Shown here piece by piece: positions 44,499-55,948 of a DNA stretch of 64,000 nucleotides. The first letter of the stretch is position 1. Every line of letters begins with the position of its first letter. Source of the stretch: Escarpia spicata. Lineage: Eukaryota; Annelida; Polychaeta; Sabellida; Siboglinidae. The notes under the pieces were generated by a model. The model saw only the letters and a list, made by a program, of their open reading frames with translations. It was not told the DNA's origin and did no database searches. The position numbers and the translations under genes were made by a program. The DNA lies in NCBI GenBank assembly GCA_963995525.1, contig OZ023213.1, forward strand, positions 51,641,856 to 51,705,855, read 5' to 3'.

Positions 44499-47226
44499 AG
44501 CTATCCCCCCTGTTGCTCAGCGCCACAGAAGAATCCCTTTTCATGAACGTCAAAAGGTTACAAAGGAACTGTTTGAGTTGAAAAGGAATGATGTGATCGA
44601 AAGGGTAGAGGGTCCAACTCCCTGGGTGTCCCCAATAGTGGTGGTACCGAAACCCAAAAGGCCCGGTGAGGTTCGTATCTGTGTCGATATGCGATAGGCG
44701 AACAAAGCAATCATGAGAGAGCGACACCCGTCGCCTACAGTTGATGAAATTGTTCAAACACTGAACAATGCGCGTGTGTTCAGCAAGATTGATCTAAGAT
44801 CAGGCTATCATCAGTTGATGCTTGCAGAGGAGTCTCGCTATATCACCACATTCTCCACTCATGATGGTTTGTGGCGATACAAACGCCATAATTTTGGTAT
44901 TTCGAGTTCGATCGAAGTGTTTCAGAATGTTGTTGAAAATGTCATTGAAGGAATTGTCGGTTCTTTCAATATGTCCGACGACATATTTGTGTTCGGTAAG
45001 GGCAAAACCGACGAGGAAGCGTATGCCGAACATGACAAGAGTTTGGATCAGGTGCTGAAGAGGCTCGATGAGAATGGACTCACAGCAAATCTTGCCAAGT
45101 GTGAGTTTTGAAAGCCAAAGATGAAATTCTACGGTATGATGTTCTCAAAGAACGGAATCGAACCAGATCCGAAGAAAGTAGAAGCACTCCTAGAAATGGA
45201 GCCGCCTGTCGATGTGGGAGAAGTGCAGAGTTTGTTGGGAATGACAAACTACCTCGCAAGGTTTATTCCCAATTACTCGACAGTAACAGCACCACTGCGG
45301 AAGCTCACATGCAAGAAACAAGAGTTCAAGTGGGAGCTTGAACAACAGTCCTCGTTTGAGATGCTGAAGGGTGTCCTTGGTACGTATCCAATCGTTGCCT
45401 ACTTCGACATGAAGAAGGAGACAGAAATCATTGTAGATGCATCCCGTGTAGGGCTAGGTGCGATGCTAGTACAATACCAAGACAAGAAGCCCCAAGTAGT
45501 TGCATACGGGAGCAGAGCCCTAACACCAGTTGAGCAGCGGTACAAGAGTCAACTAGAAAGAGAAGCGCTGGCAGTTGTCTGGGCCTGCGAATACTTTCAT
45601 GTGTATGTCTACGGGGCGCCAGTGAAAGTGGTAACTGACCACAAGCCGTTAGTAACGTTGTATGGAAATCCCGGCGCCAAGCTGCCCCTGAGACTAGAAA
45701 GATGGGCTATGAGGCTGCTGCCATACCAGCCAGTTATCGAGTACCGTCAGTGTAAAGATAATCCGTCGGATTACTTATCTCGCCATCCGCAAGTGTCAGA
45801 CAGAAGTTCTCGAGGAGAACTTGTGGCAGAAGAGTATGTGAATTTCGCCACAGAGGAAAGTATCCCAAAAGCAATGAGTAGTACAGAAGTCTTAGAAGCA
45901 ACGTTGGCAGACCCAACTCTCAGTGCTGTGAAAGATCTTCTGTTAACTGGAAAATGGTACATGCTTGAAACAAAGTATGGACAAGATCCAGGTGTGGACT
46001 TTGAAGCGATGCAATCGTACAGCAGAGTTGGAAATGAACTCACTGTAACACGAGATGGATTAGTGTTGAGAGGAACCCGTATTGCGGTTCCAGCGAGTCT
46101 ACAGCACAGGGTAATCCATCTGGCCCACGAAGGGCATCAAGGGATAAACAAGACCAAGGCTCTCCTCAGAGAGAAAGTCTGGTTTCCCAGAATTGACGCT
46201 ATGGTAGCTAAGCTACTTGATGAATGTGTAGCGTGCAAAGCGGCTTATGATCCAAAGCCAAGGGAACCATTGGTCATGTATGATCTTCCGTCAAGGAAAT
46301 GGTCTCATCTATCCGCAGATTTTTATGGACCATTACCTACAGGTGACTACCTCCTTGTTGTCATGGACGAGTACTCCAGATCCCCTGAAGTCGAAGTGAT
46401 AAGATCCCTGTCGGCTCAGACAGTTATTCCAGTCTTCGAGAAGATATTCTCGTCAAGAGGTACTCCCGACAATCTGAAAACAGACAATGGAACTCCCTTC
46501 CAAAGTGAAGAGTTTAAGAGGTTTGCTGTCAACCTACGTTTTCTCCACCAAAGAGTAACACCATATTGGCCTGAGGCGAATGGTATAGCCGAGAGGTTCA
46601 TGAGAACCATAGGCAAAGTCTGCAAATGTGCACAGGTAGAAGGTAAACCCTGGAAACGAGAGTTGTACCGGTTTCTTAGAAACTACAGGGCAACCCCGCA
46701 TACCTCGACAGGATTACCACCAGCAACGGTTTTGAATGGTGTACAGTTGAAGATGTAGCTACCCCAGGTCCATGCTGAGGAAATGGATGAAACACTCCGT
46801 CAAAAGGATTGGGCGGCAAAGAACAAGATGAAGGAATATGCGGAAGCACGACGAAAGATAACCAAGTCTGACATTGGTATCGGAGATAAAGTGTTGTTGA
46901 AGAATGTGGCACAACAAGGGAAACTAGTGCCCAAATTCCAACATGAGCCTTTCGAGGTCATAGACAGGAAAGGTACAATGGTAACAGCACAAAGAGGCCA
47001 GGAGGTCAAGGCGCGAAACACAAGTCATTTTCGAAGAGTCAGCACTGACATTGAGCCGTTGCAATACAGGCCAGTTGAACCTGACCCAGCTCCTACTGTA
47101 GTACCCCCAATAGTCCCAGTAAGTCATCCAGTGGGATCTCCGTACTCAACTGAGGCTAGTACGGGTCTTTCCCCTTCCGTGCATGGGTTAAGAGTGTACC
47201 CAAACGGTTTGAAGGTTTTCGTGTAA
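44497..47226 (+). pseudogene. Gypsy 2 pol (RT, RNase H, integrase) with three in-frame stops
   Basis: One frame throughout, broken by TAG at 44695, TGA at 45109 and TAG at 46756. RT: KIDLRSGYHQL at about 44785, FGISSS, and MSDDIFVFG at about 44970 in place of the YADD box. RNase H: IIVDASRVGLGAML at about 45430 and VTDHKPLV at about 45640. Integrase: zinc part HLAHEGHQG...CVACK at about 46110-46240, core DFYGPL, TDNGTPF and EANGIAERFM, holding the DDE triad. The C-terminal domain runs 46783-47226. Apart from the stops the sequence is well kept. Confidence 0.88.
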
Positions 47227-47342
47227 ACCTGCCTAGTTTCTGTAAACAGTGATGTAGTTTCAAAACTGTACTGAGTATAGTTTCAACATATCAGGCGATA
47301 TTTGTTTATTTGCAAAACATAATTGTATAAAGTTTGGGGAGA

Positions 47343-47485
47343 TGTAATGAACATAACACCGTCTGATGCTGCCACCTGTCGTATAGTTTATAGTGATTTA
47401 AACATGTTGGAACTCTCATGTAGTTACGAGAATAAAGAAGTTAGTTCTGTCACCGAAGCCACGATGTACGTGTCACTATTTTATA
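47343..47485 (+). repeat. Gypsy 2 3' LTR (143 bp)
   Basis: Identical to the 5' LTR except one C-to-A difference (CTCTCATG here, CTCTCCTG there). Followed by the target duplication ATTAG. Confidence 0.9.
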
Positions 47486-47771
47486 ATTAGAGGGTAGCTA
47501 GAGTAGCAATCGATAAAACGAATACCAAAGAATAATTTTCAGGGGAAATCTCAAAATCGATGGATTCGCGATTTGTTCATATAAACGGCATTTACGGAAA
47601 ATCAGATTTGCCGACATCCGACTCATTTCGTTAAGATGGGTCACATATATATATATATATACATGTATATAATACTCCTAACCAAAGATGCACAAGGCGC
47701 CGCAAAACAAAGGCAAAGCTAGTCTGCTGAAAGTGTTGATTTTTAATACAGCGTATGCTGCCTTCAGGATT

Positions 47772-47772
47772 T

Positions 47773-47857
<85 letters not shown>
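47772..47857. repeat. (TA)n(TG)n compound microsatellite
   Basis: TA to about 47814, then TG. Same composition as the one at 41858-42060. Confidence 0.95.
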
Positions 47858-47860
<3 letters not shown>

Positions 47861-48249
47861 GTGTTATATGTTAACACTGTGGTGGGTATAAACATATATA
47901 TTATTTGTATAATACAGTGATATAATTCTAAACGATCATTACTCATGCCTATAATTATTATCACCCATCACCATAATAGTTCAGCATTGACATCAAGTTT
48001 AACATATTTCTTAAAATAGTTTATTTCTGTAGCAGTTACCATGCGTATACGAGTGAGTAAAACATATTTGCCTGTTTCATGACTGGGCCTTAAGGGGTTG
48101 TAGGACAACTTTTATTTAACTGCTGTTAAAAGAGGATTCTATAAATATCATGAATTATGGCGCAAATGTTATTAATTAACACGTAAACTGGAAATAGTTG
48201 CTGTCCGAACTTCAGGCATTTCCGAATTTAAACAACAAACGCATTACTA

Positions 48250-48800
48250 AATTCTTATAATTCGCATTGTATCAGACAGTTTGTCACACATCTCTGTCAT
48301 GTCCACACACCATCACTATCAAGTATCTGGTGAAAGGACACACTTTCATGTCAGCCGACTCCGGGCATGCACAGGTCGATATAGGTATGAGGTCCAAGAA
48401 GAATGTCTACGACATCTCGGAATTTGCAAGCGTGATCAGCAAAACATTCTCTTGAGTCGTGCAGATTTTCGTTCTTGAGAAAACGGTTTAAGTTCAGCAA
48501 AATCCACGAATATCCGATGTTGTGTCAGGTAAACGTGGTACAATTGAGAAGGGGGTCAAGCAAACTCTTCTAGAAATGCGGATTGACTGAAGATGAGTTC
48601 CAGGCAGGTGAATTCCTGATGTAAAGGATGGCGACCCATCTTCTCAGAGGAGGAACTTTCGATGTGAAAGACGGACCTCGTGGTGTGCCACAGCAAGTGC
48701 GATGACATTGTCAGAAAGCTTGGTCCGTTGATGCCAGTGAACATAGTTCAGTTCTGTAGCGGAATGTCTCTCAACGACACTTCTTTCGACATGATTGACG
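48250..48800 (+). pseudogene. Fragment of a repeat-associated invertebrate protein, broken
   Basis: A frame gives ITIKYLVKGHTFMSADSGHAQ and KNVYDISEFASVI (48300-48450). After breaks come GWRPIFSEEELSM (about 48620-48670) and GPLMPVNIVQFCSG (48725-48765). The KGHTFM.AD..HA pattern is one I associate with multicopy proteins of marine invertebrates, from memory and not verified. Several stops. Function unknown. Confidence 0.4.
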
Positions 48801-49039
48801 CCGAGTGAAACAATGAAAACTACCTTACCTGTCGTATCTTCTGCTTTTATACCGGTACTTCTGTTTAATTGCTGTTTTAGAGCAAGAATTCAATCTACGA
48901 TGATAATACGAAACATCCCCGAGGGACATCATAGTACATCAACTGACTGATTAAATTTCGCTTAACAGTAAATCAACTTACTGATTAAAATTGTGTTTTA
49001 ACGATTGTGTACTATCATTTTCAATATCATTTTACCATC

Positions 49040-49600
49040 TCCAGTTATAATTTGTTCTGGCATGATTTAATAGCACTTGTTTCCTTTTGTCATAGAATTG
49101 TTTTGATATCGATCGCCTAGTAAAATGACAAAAGGGAGTAAGTGACACTAAGTCACTAAACACTCTGTAAAACCCGAAGTACTGATATATAATAGTCATT
49201 CTTATAAATACACAATTGCCAGCTCCAGTTGTAGTTCGTTCTGACATGATTGAACAGCACTTGCTTCCTTTTGTCATCTAATTGTTTTGATATCGATCGC
49301 CTAATAAAATTACAAAAGGGAGTAAGTGACACTAAGTCACCAAACACTGTGTAAAACCCGAAGTACTGATGTATAATAGTCATTCTTATATATACGCAAT
49401 TACCAGCTCCAGTTGTAGTTTGTTCTGACAAGATTTAATAGCAATTGCTTCCTTTTGTCATAGAATTGTTTTGATATCGATCGCCTAATAAAATTACAGA
49501 AGGGAGTAAGTTACATTAAGTCACCAAACACTCTGTAAAACCCGGAGTATGTCATTCTTATAAATACACACAGTCAAGTAGTTCATAAAACTGTGAATAA
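49040..49600. repeat. Tandem repeat, unit ~184 bp, 3 copies
   Basis: Copies start near 49051, 49235 and 49419. Shared phrases are TTTCCTTTTGTCAT, TTGTTTTGATATCGATCGCCTA, GGGAGTAAGTGACACTAAGTCAC and CTGTAAAACCCGAAGTACTGA. Short minus-strand frames over it are repeat artefacts. Confidence 0.85.
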
Positions 49601-49625
49601 AGTGTGAATCATCGTCATTCTCACA

Positions 49626-51800
49626 CTATGTTCTACACAAGTAGATCTTTGTGCATTGCAAGTCCTTGCATTTGTAGGAACACATCTGTGCTGAACAGTC
49701 TCCTTTGCATTGGCATCGCACCATCTCAATGATGGCCTTGGGTGCTGGAAGGCTGTCAGTTGTGGTTGGCGTCAGCTGTCCGTCAGCAGTCTTGTGGTAG
49801 CCATTCTGCAGTGGGTCCAAAAAAACACCAGCTGAGCAGTGATGGCTTGGCCCCACACGCTAGCCTGCAAGTGTACTCTCAATATGTGCTGGTTGAGCGC
49901 CCAAATTGTGGGTGGTAGCTTGTCACTCTCGCCAGGTGTTTACAGAAGAGATGCCATCGCCGTTTCTTGAATGCGCTTGATCTGGATACCATTAGGACAA
50001 TATACAGCGCATACGAATTTAGCCAAGGTAGACTGGTGATGTCCTGTCTTTTGAACCAAGTAGCCTGGCCTATTCTTGCAAGCTTCCCTGTATTGTCTGC
50101 CCCAGAGAAGGCATGGAATGCCGACAATGCTTTGGCCCTTTCTGCACCGAGAGCTGTCCAGAATGGCTCAATTGGCAGCACGCCCGATGCCATCGAGGTC
50201 TTCCTCGTCAGCAGATCATAATTAACTATGATCAGCACAAGGACATCAGTATCTGGGGAGAAGAACATCAGCTCAACATCTTCCCTTGGGCTCCTTTGTG
50301 CTGCCAAGACAGCCTGACAGATCATTAAGATGTCTGATTCTCCATGATTGTTGTCTTCAAAGCGAATGTTCCTGTTGCTCCTTGTTCGCCCAGATACTGA
50401 CGTGATAAGGGGAATAGGTTAGGGGAATCTCGGTTTTATGAAGAGTTTTCTCAGCCAGGTACTCTGTGAGATCACCTTTCGTCATGGGATAGGAAACAGC
50501 TCAGGGTGATGTGTTTTATGCTGGTATCATCTCAGACTTGATACTGGATTGGTTATTCCCTCCATGTCTCTTCTCCCTGGTTGTGCTCTTCAGTGAATCC
50601 ACCTTGTAAGTGTCAAAGACTATAATTATTATATCATAGCCTCTTGTGAGGTCCATCACTTTGTCAATGAAACTATCACTGAGATCCTTCACTTTCGGCA
50701 AGGTTGCTTTCTTCTTCGTCAGTTTCTGGATAACCACCATACCATCTACGACCGCAATCTTCCTACTTAGATGGGGACCATAGACTTCAGCAGATGCCAA
50801 GGCCAAGGCTCCATCATCAGGTAGATTAACATGCGTCTCGCTTGTAGCCTTCTGAGAGTTATCTGTCTGTGTGAATTTCTGTTGTTGCCAACTGCTGAAG
50901 GATGAGCTTGGACTTGTCTTTGCATGGCAACATTGAGCCTCCTTGGCTTCAGGGTGAACTCATAGTTGCTGATGTAGTGCTTCTGGTCAATATATGTGCT
51001 TGACTGGGCAAGGACCATCAGTCTGCCATACAGGTCCTTGGTTTCCCGCAAATATACTGTCTTGTCACGGATCAAGACTGCAAGCTTCTTGCTGCCAAAC
51101 ATGTATATCTTGTTGTTTTGTTTCTTGAGAGGTGCCCACAGGCTGGCATTTCCAAGTATCCTCTCTGCCACATAGTCTTGGTACAGCTTCTGTCTAGTCT
51201 CGTCCATGTTCAGGATATGTGGAACGTATTCGCATGGAATGTATGCACGAGTAATCAGGTTGAATAGCGTGCGACCTTCAATAGCGAATGGATTGCTATG
51301 ACTCATTATGGCAGGCTTGATCTTGCTGATGGCATCATGCTCCCGCTTGACCACACTCGTGGATAGATGATGCTCACTAGCCTTGTTGTCTTTGACATTG
51401 AACTGACCCTTGAACTCGCTTGCCACGCACGACAGTTCGGGAGAAGCTAGGACGAAGCGTTGTCTTGCACTGGCATTGTTGAAGATTCTGATGAGACCAG
51501 AATGAACCTTCATGAGCTTGTTCACGGATGCAGATGTTCATGGGCATGGTCTTCCCCAATGGAGACAAATGGGATGGTCGTATTTGTGACTGATATGTTG
51601 CTTAATTCAAGTTCCTTCCACGTCTTTGGGTGGTCAGCCTCGAGTGCGTGCATGTCTGCTATGTAACGCGGCCATAGTCTCTTCTTTATTCGGTCCGTAG
51701 CAAAGAACAGCTTACTCAATTCTTCTCCTGCTTCAAGATAGAGGTTTAGGTCTGCGTTCAGGATATTGCTACAAAGAGCAGGAACTTCTTCACAACATCG
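49626..51800 (-). pseudogene. Multicopy-type invertebrate protein with PIN/XPG-like nuclease region, broken
   Basis: Minus strand, right to left: LFFATDRIKKRLWPRYIADM (about 51640-51710), TTIPFVSIGEDHAHEHL, then in another frame KLMKVHSGLIRIFNNA and ASPELSCVASEFKGQFNV (about 51400-51510). A basic region follows, then KIAVVDGMVVIQKL (about 50730) and DIIIIVFDTYKVDS (about 50610). SPDTDVLVLI and AFSGADNTGKLARIG (about 49990-50250) give the acidic residues of a PIN/FEN1-like fold. A cysteine-rich end (CQCKGDCSAQMCSYKC, about 49650-49720) closes it. Frameshifts separate the blocks. The combination resembles a family found in many copies in marine invertebrates. I do not know its function. Confidence 0.55.
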
Positions 51801-52144
51801 TCGTCGGCCAAGGCTTGGAGTAGATGGGTGTTGGCACGTTTCACAGATTCAGACGTGGTGTGTTTGCTCACCTATGAGCAAGAATCTTCAATCTCGCTTG
51901 TTGCCTCCAGACACGAGTCTTTCAAGTGTGGGTTGACCTTGAAGAACTCCTCCAGGGCCATCTCATACAGTGCCACATATGAGTATAAGTGGGCAGTCAG
52001 AGAGCGTAGTGTCCACACATTTGTCTGGTTATCGCAGAACCGTACACATCAGCTGCTATCCAGGCGTCGTCTATTCCAGAGTTAGGGCAGCCATGACGAC
52101 ATGCAGCTCACCTTGTTTGGGAAAAACTGTCATAAACTAGTAAT

Positions 52145-52385
52145 TTCATTATGCTTAAGTGACTGCAATTGATCCTATTGGATTCCTTGCCCCTCAACAT
52201 GTAGGTTTAGCCACCAAAATGAAAAGACTGGGCGGTTTAGCAGCTGAGATATTGAGGAATACATGTTTTCAGTGTCCACCATTATAAAAATCAAGATAGC
52301 CGCCAAATATACCTTTAAACAATTGGTTTTCAAATTCATTATATCATAACGTTTCCAAAAATATATAGTTTTGCAAATCTAAAAA
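52145..52385 (+). repeat. Dispersed repeat family R, copy 2
   Basis: Matches copy 3 directly and 41218-41480 inverted: CTATTGGATTCCTTGCCCC, GTAGGTTTAGCCACCAAAAT, CAGTGTCCACCATT, CCGCCAAATATACC and GTTTCCAAAAATATATAG. Confidence 0.8.
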
Positions 52386-52439
52386 AGTGTTTATAGGCTA
52401 TGTTACGTGTATACTATTCAATCATGACATATATAACTA

Positions 52440-52705
52440 TCCTAAACTAGTAATTTCGTTATGCTTAAGTGACTGTAATTGCTCCTGTTGGATTCCTTGC
52501 CCCTCAATATGTAGGTTTAGCCACCAAAATCAAAAGGGTGGTTTACCAGCTGACATTTTGAGAAATACAGGTTTTCAGTGTCCACCATTTTAAGAATCCA
52601 AGATGGCCGCCATATATACCTTAACAAAATGTATACATTGGTTTTTCACTATATCATAACGTTTCCAAAAATGTATAGGTTTGCAAATCTCCAAAAAAAA
52701 TTACG
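52440..52705 (+). repeat. Dispersed repeat family R, copy 3 (tandem to copy 2)
   Basis: Starts with CCTAAACTAGTAATTTCGTTATG, which also precedes copy 2 as AAACTAGTAATTTCATTATG, so the two copies form a direct tandem pair of ~305 bp period. Confidence 0.8.
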
Positions 52706-52899
52706 AAAGTACAAATGTTAACATTGTGAACCTGACTATAAGCGAGACGAAGCACATCCAGACAATACGTCACATTTCTTCATAAATTGATGACGCTTAA
52801 ATTCATCAGTATACCAGTCTTGCCGTCTAGCGGATAACATTGAAAAGGCAGCTTCCTAGCCAGACTATCTTCCTGGCGAAATCACGCAGCCAGGCGAGA

Positions 52900-53640
52900 G
52901 TCGATTAAGCAAAACTAGGTCAAACTATGCAACCAAGTCCTAAGTTTGATGTTATGTGCCACAGTGCACCATATGCACGCGCGCACACACAGGCACACAT
53001 AGAGGGGTTGGGTTTATATAGTGTTCCTACGAGTAGTGCGGTGCAGTAGCACAGGTCTATGTGATGCGTCAAGTGCTGTAGTGTAGGCTTCGGCCGCCAG
53101 CTGTCTCCCTTTTTGGGAGTGAAAAGGGAGCCGAGCGCGTAAGTCTCCTCTGCTGGTACATAGCCTCTCCACAGACAAGACCCAAGCACAACCTCCTAGT
53201 TGTACAGTACGGATACTGGGTACATTGCGGCCCCAGGCAAATGTGCTGGGGATCGGGGAGCAGGCTGGAACCCTCAGGTGCAGTGTGCTGGGCCCACCGG
53301 CGTGTGGACATGTCCCGACGCTCACTAATCAAACCTCCAGTTATGGGTAAATAGCAATGAGCAGACTGGGCTCACTGGCCTTGGACGACAAACAGTCTAG
53401 GAGATGGAAAACTGATCACTAACCCCCACTGCCTTGTGGGAATTTCGGGAGAAAGAAAGGCTATGAGAGTACACCCAGACAGAAAATCCGGAGTGGAGCC
53501 TCGAAGGCGGTCATATGTCATCATGGCATCTTCCGACAGCTCCTGCAGCCAAACGTGTGCCAAATGTCGTGCTCTCCTTTGGATCCCACTATGTTGAGTC
53601 AGTGCTTATGAGTCAGTGCCTCTCCATAACTTAATATTTG
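52900..53640 (-). other. GC-richer stretch with overlapping open frames, unassigned
   Basis: Three overlapping minus-strand frames (about 52920-53332) and one at 53372-53563 lack any domain I recognise. Base composition differs from the AT-rich flanks. It could be a decayed repeat. I do not call a gene. Confidence 0.3.
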
Positions 53641-53944
53641 ACTCGATTTCAGGCATGAGAATATAGTATTATGTGCATTTTGAAGCAATAAATATGTTTG
53701 AATCGTCAAAATAATATGGCTTGTACGATGAATAGTTTAAACGTTATGGGTATCCTTGATTTTATCAGTCGCGTGTGACAAAATCCAAGATGGCCGCCAA
53801 ACGGACCCCTTCGGAAATGATTTCGAAATGTGAACATCCAAATCTGTTTACTATACACCTTCAGGGTTGCAAAAAAGTAAGTTTCATTTTAAAATCCACT
53901 GGATGCATGTGGGGCATACCTTCCGATTGTACTAAAATGGTGTA

Positions 53945-55235
53945 GTCAAACATATTCACGCTACTAGCACCCGCACAATCAGTAGATAATCTGTTCCATT
54001 AATTTATAGTCTTCTGTGATAGAACTTTCTTCTATCTAATCTGCACTGCGTCGTTACTAATGTAACTTCATGTCCTCTTGTCCTTCTATCTTTCCTAACT
54101 GAAAACAAAAATTGCTATCAATATTTTCATAACCATTGACTATTTTAAACACTTCTATCTGATCTCCTCTCAATCTCCTGGTCTCTAGTGTTGTTAAACC
54201 ACATCTTTCAGGCGTATTTCATAACTAAGAGCACCCAGTTTTGGTGTAATTTTTTAGTTGCTCTCCTCTGTACTCTTTCTAACATATCTATGCCCTTCGT
54301 GCGATATGGCCTCCACGCTTGAAAACAATATTCTAAATGAGGCCTAACTATAGTTTTGCACAGCGGTATTACTAGTTCTTTTTCCTTATACGCTATATTT
54401 CGTCTAATTAATTCAAGGATTTGATTTCCCCTTGAAGCTGTAATTCAGCACTGCACTGAAACCTTCATATCAGCACTTATGGTTAACCCAAAGTCCTTTT
54501 CTTTCGCAGTAATACTTAGAACAGTACCCCCATTGTATATTGTACATCTTCGTTATCATGTCCTGTGTGGAGGTATTCACATTTCCCAAAATTGAACAGC
54601 ATTTACCACTTTTCAGACCATTTTATCAACCTGTCAAGATAGAAGCAACCCGTTCCACTGTCAACAGATCGAAGCAGGTTCTCTGAGAATATTGCTGCAC
54701 CCTTTCCGCTTAGATGGAGGCTATCTCTCATGTACATATCTTCCCTCCCAACAAAGTACACCCATCTATGAACCCCACCCCCTCTTCTTCACACATCTGC
54801 GCGCTGATCGCCATAATTTTGCAGTCTCTGTATGTTGCCCCCCCCCCCCTTCCTCTTATTACTGGCAACATACCTGAGAGAATAATCTGTTCGACTGTTG
54901 TCTTGTTTAGCTTCCTCACTTACTGTCTGTACTTCTGTACTATCCCAGTTGTTCCCTCCTTGTCTGCATTATTTGTCCCTACCTGTACTAGTATATACTT
55001 TCCCTTGTTATGCCTCAATAACTTCTCTACCCTGTCAGTCACATGTTCTATCCTAACCCCCGGTAGACAAACAACGCTTAGTATCTTATCAGTCTTTCTC
55101 AGACTAGATTCGCCCATGAACACTCTCTCTCTTCTCATTGCCCCCTCAATCACTGCCTCAGAGTAGCTCCTTCTCCGGTTTGCATCTGTCTGGTTGTTGT
55201 CTTTTCCCCCTGCCGTCTTCTCTCCTGTCACATTC
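53945..55235 (-). mobile_element. CR1-like LINE C, internally deleted
   Basis: Third relative of LINEs A and B on the minus strand. From the right, the ORF1 hydrolase part (FMGESSLRKTDK near 55110, VGTNNADKEG near 54970) runs to the GTG end of ORF1 near 54650. There it jumps into the RT thumb of ORF2 (IKWSEKW... near 54610) and continues to about 53945. The deletion removed the end of ORF1, the frameshift site, the endonuclease and most of the RT. The GDS serine of the hydrolase reads GES. Confidence 0.8.
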
Positions 55236-55239
55236 TCTT

Positions 55240-55940
55240 CCGATCCATTCTTTGACTACCACTACTATACAAATGTACATCTCTTCACCATGCCGATTAA
55301 TTCTTCATTCTACGTTCCAGGCAGCTATGGAGTGTGCGCTAGACTACGCTGGAAAAGGGAAGCATTTGGAGCCCCCGTTGCCAAATTACAAGCTATACAG
55401 GTTAGCAAGATAATCACTGCAGTTTTATAGATGTGATTTATGATTTATTACTTAGTAGCATAGCTAGTTCTGCTTATAGCTGATATTTACATGTATAGGA
55501 CAAATTGTTGTCAGACTGGTTACTAAAATCAGATGTAGATGAATCATATTAATTACTGCTCAAATCTCTGGTGTGTTAATAGTTCAAGTAATAATTAGCT
55601 GAAATTATTTTGTTGAAAGAGTGCACACGTTTGTTAAAAAACATCAAAAGATTTATGTTGATCATTACATCGAGTAACTTGTGAAAGTGTGAACAGAATT
55701 ATGCTATAGTATCAAAGAGTTTATATATATCACCACAGCATGGTATAATGTATGCAAACATAAGACTTTTTTTTGGAAAACCACCTGGATGATATTATGT
55801 TTTCTAGGATTAGAAAATATCATGACAATGCAATTGATGATTTATTGGTTGTTATCTTGTACTAGTTATAACAGTACATTATTAAGAAAAATATATATAT
55901 AAATAATTATAATATAATAACATATTTCTAGTGTATAATG
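55240..55940. other. Intergenic DNA, nothing recognised
   Basis: AT-rich with TA runs near 55890. The short + frame continuing from LINE C to 55430 has no motif. Confidence 0.35.
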
Positions 55941-55948
55941 TGCAATGT

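Larger units (their letters stand above)
42882..47485 (+). mobile_element. Gypsy-type LTR retrotransposon 2, recent but broken
   Basis: Two 143-bp LTRs (42882-43024 and 47343-47485) differ at a single base. The five-base target duplication ATTAG flanks both ends (42877-42881, 47486-47490). A polypurine stretch (GGGGAGA) precedes the 3' LTR and a TGGCGACGAGAG primer-binding-site-like sequence follows the 5' LTR. The internal region encodes gag-protease and pol, but an internal deletion at about 44497 and three stop codons disable it. It is inserted into the inverted-repeat element 42059-47643. Confidence 0.9.
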
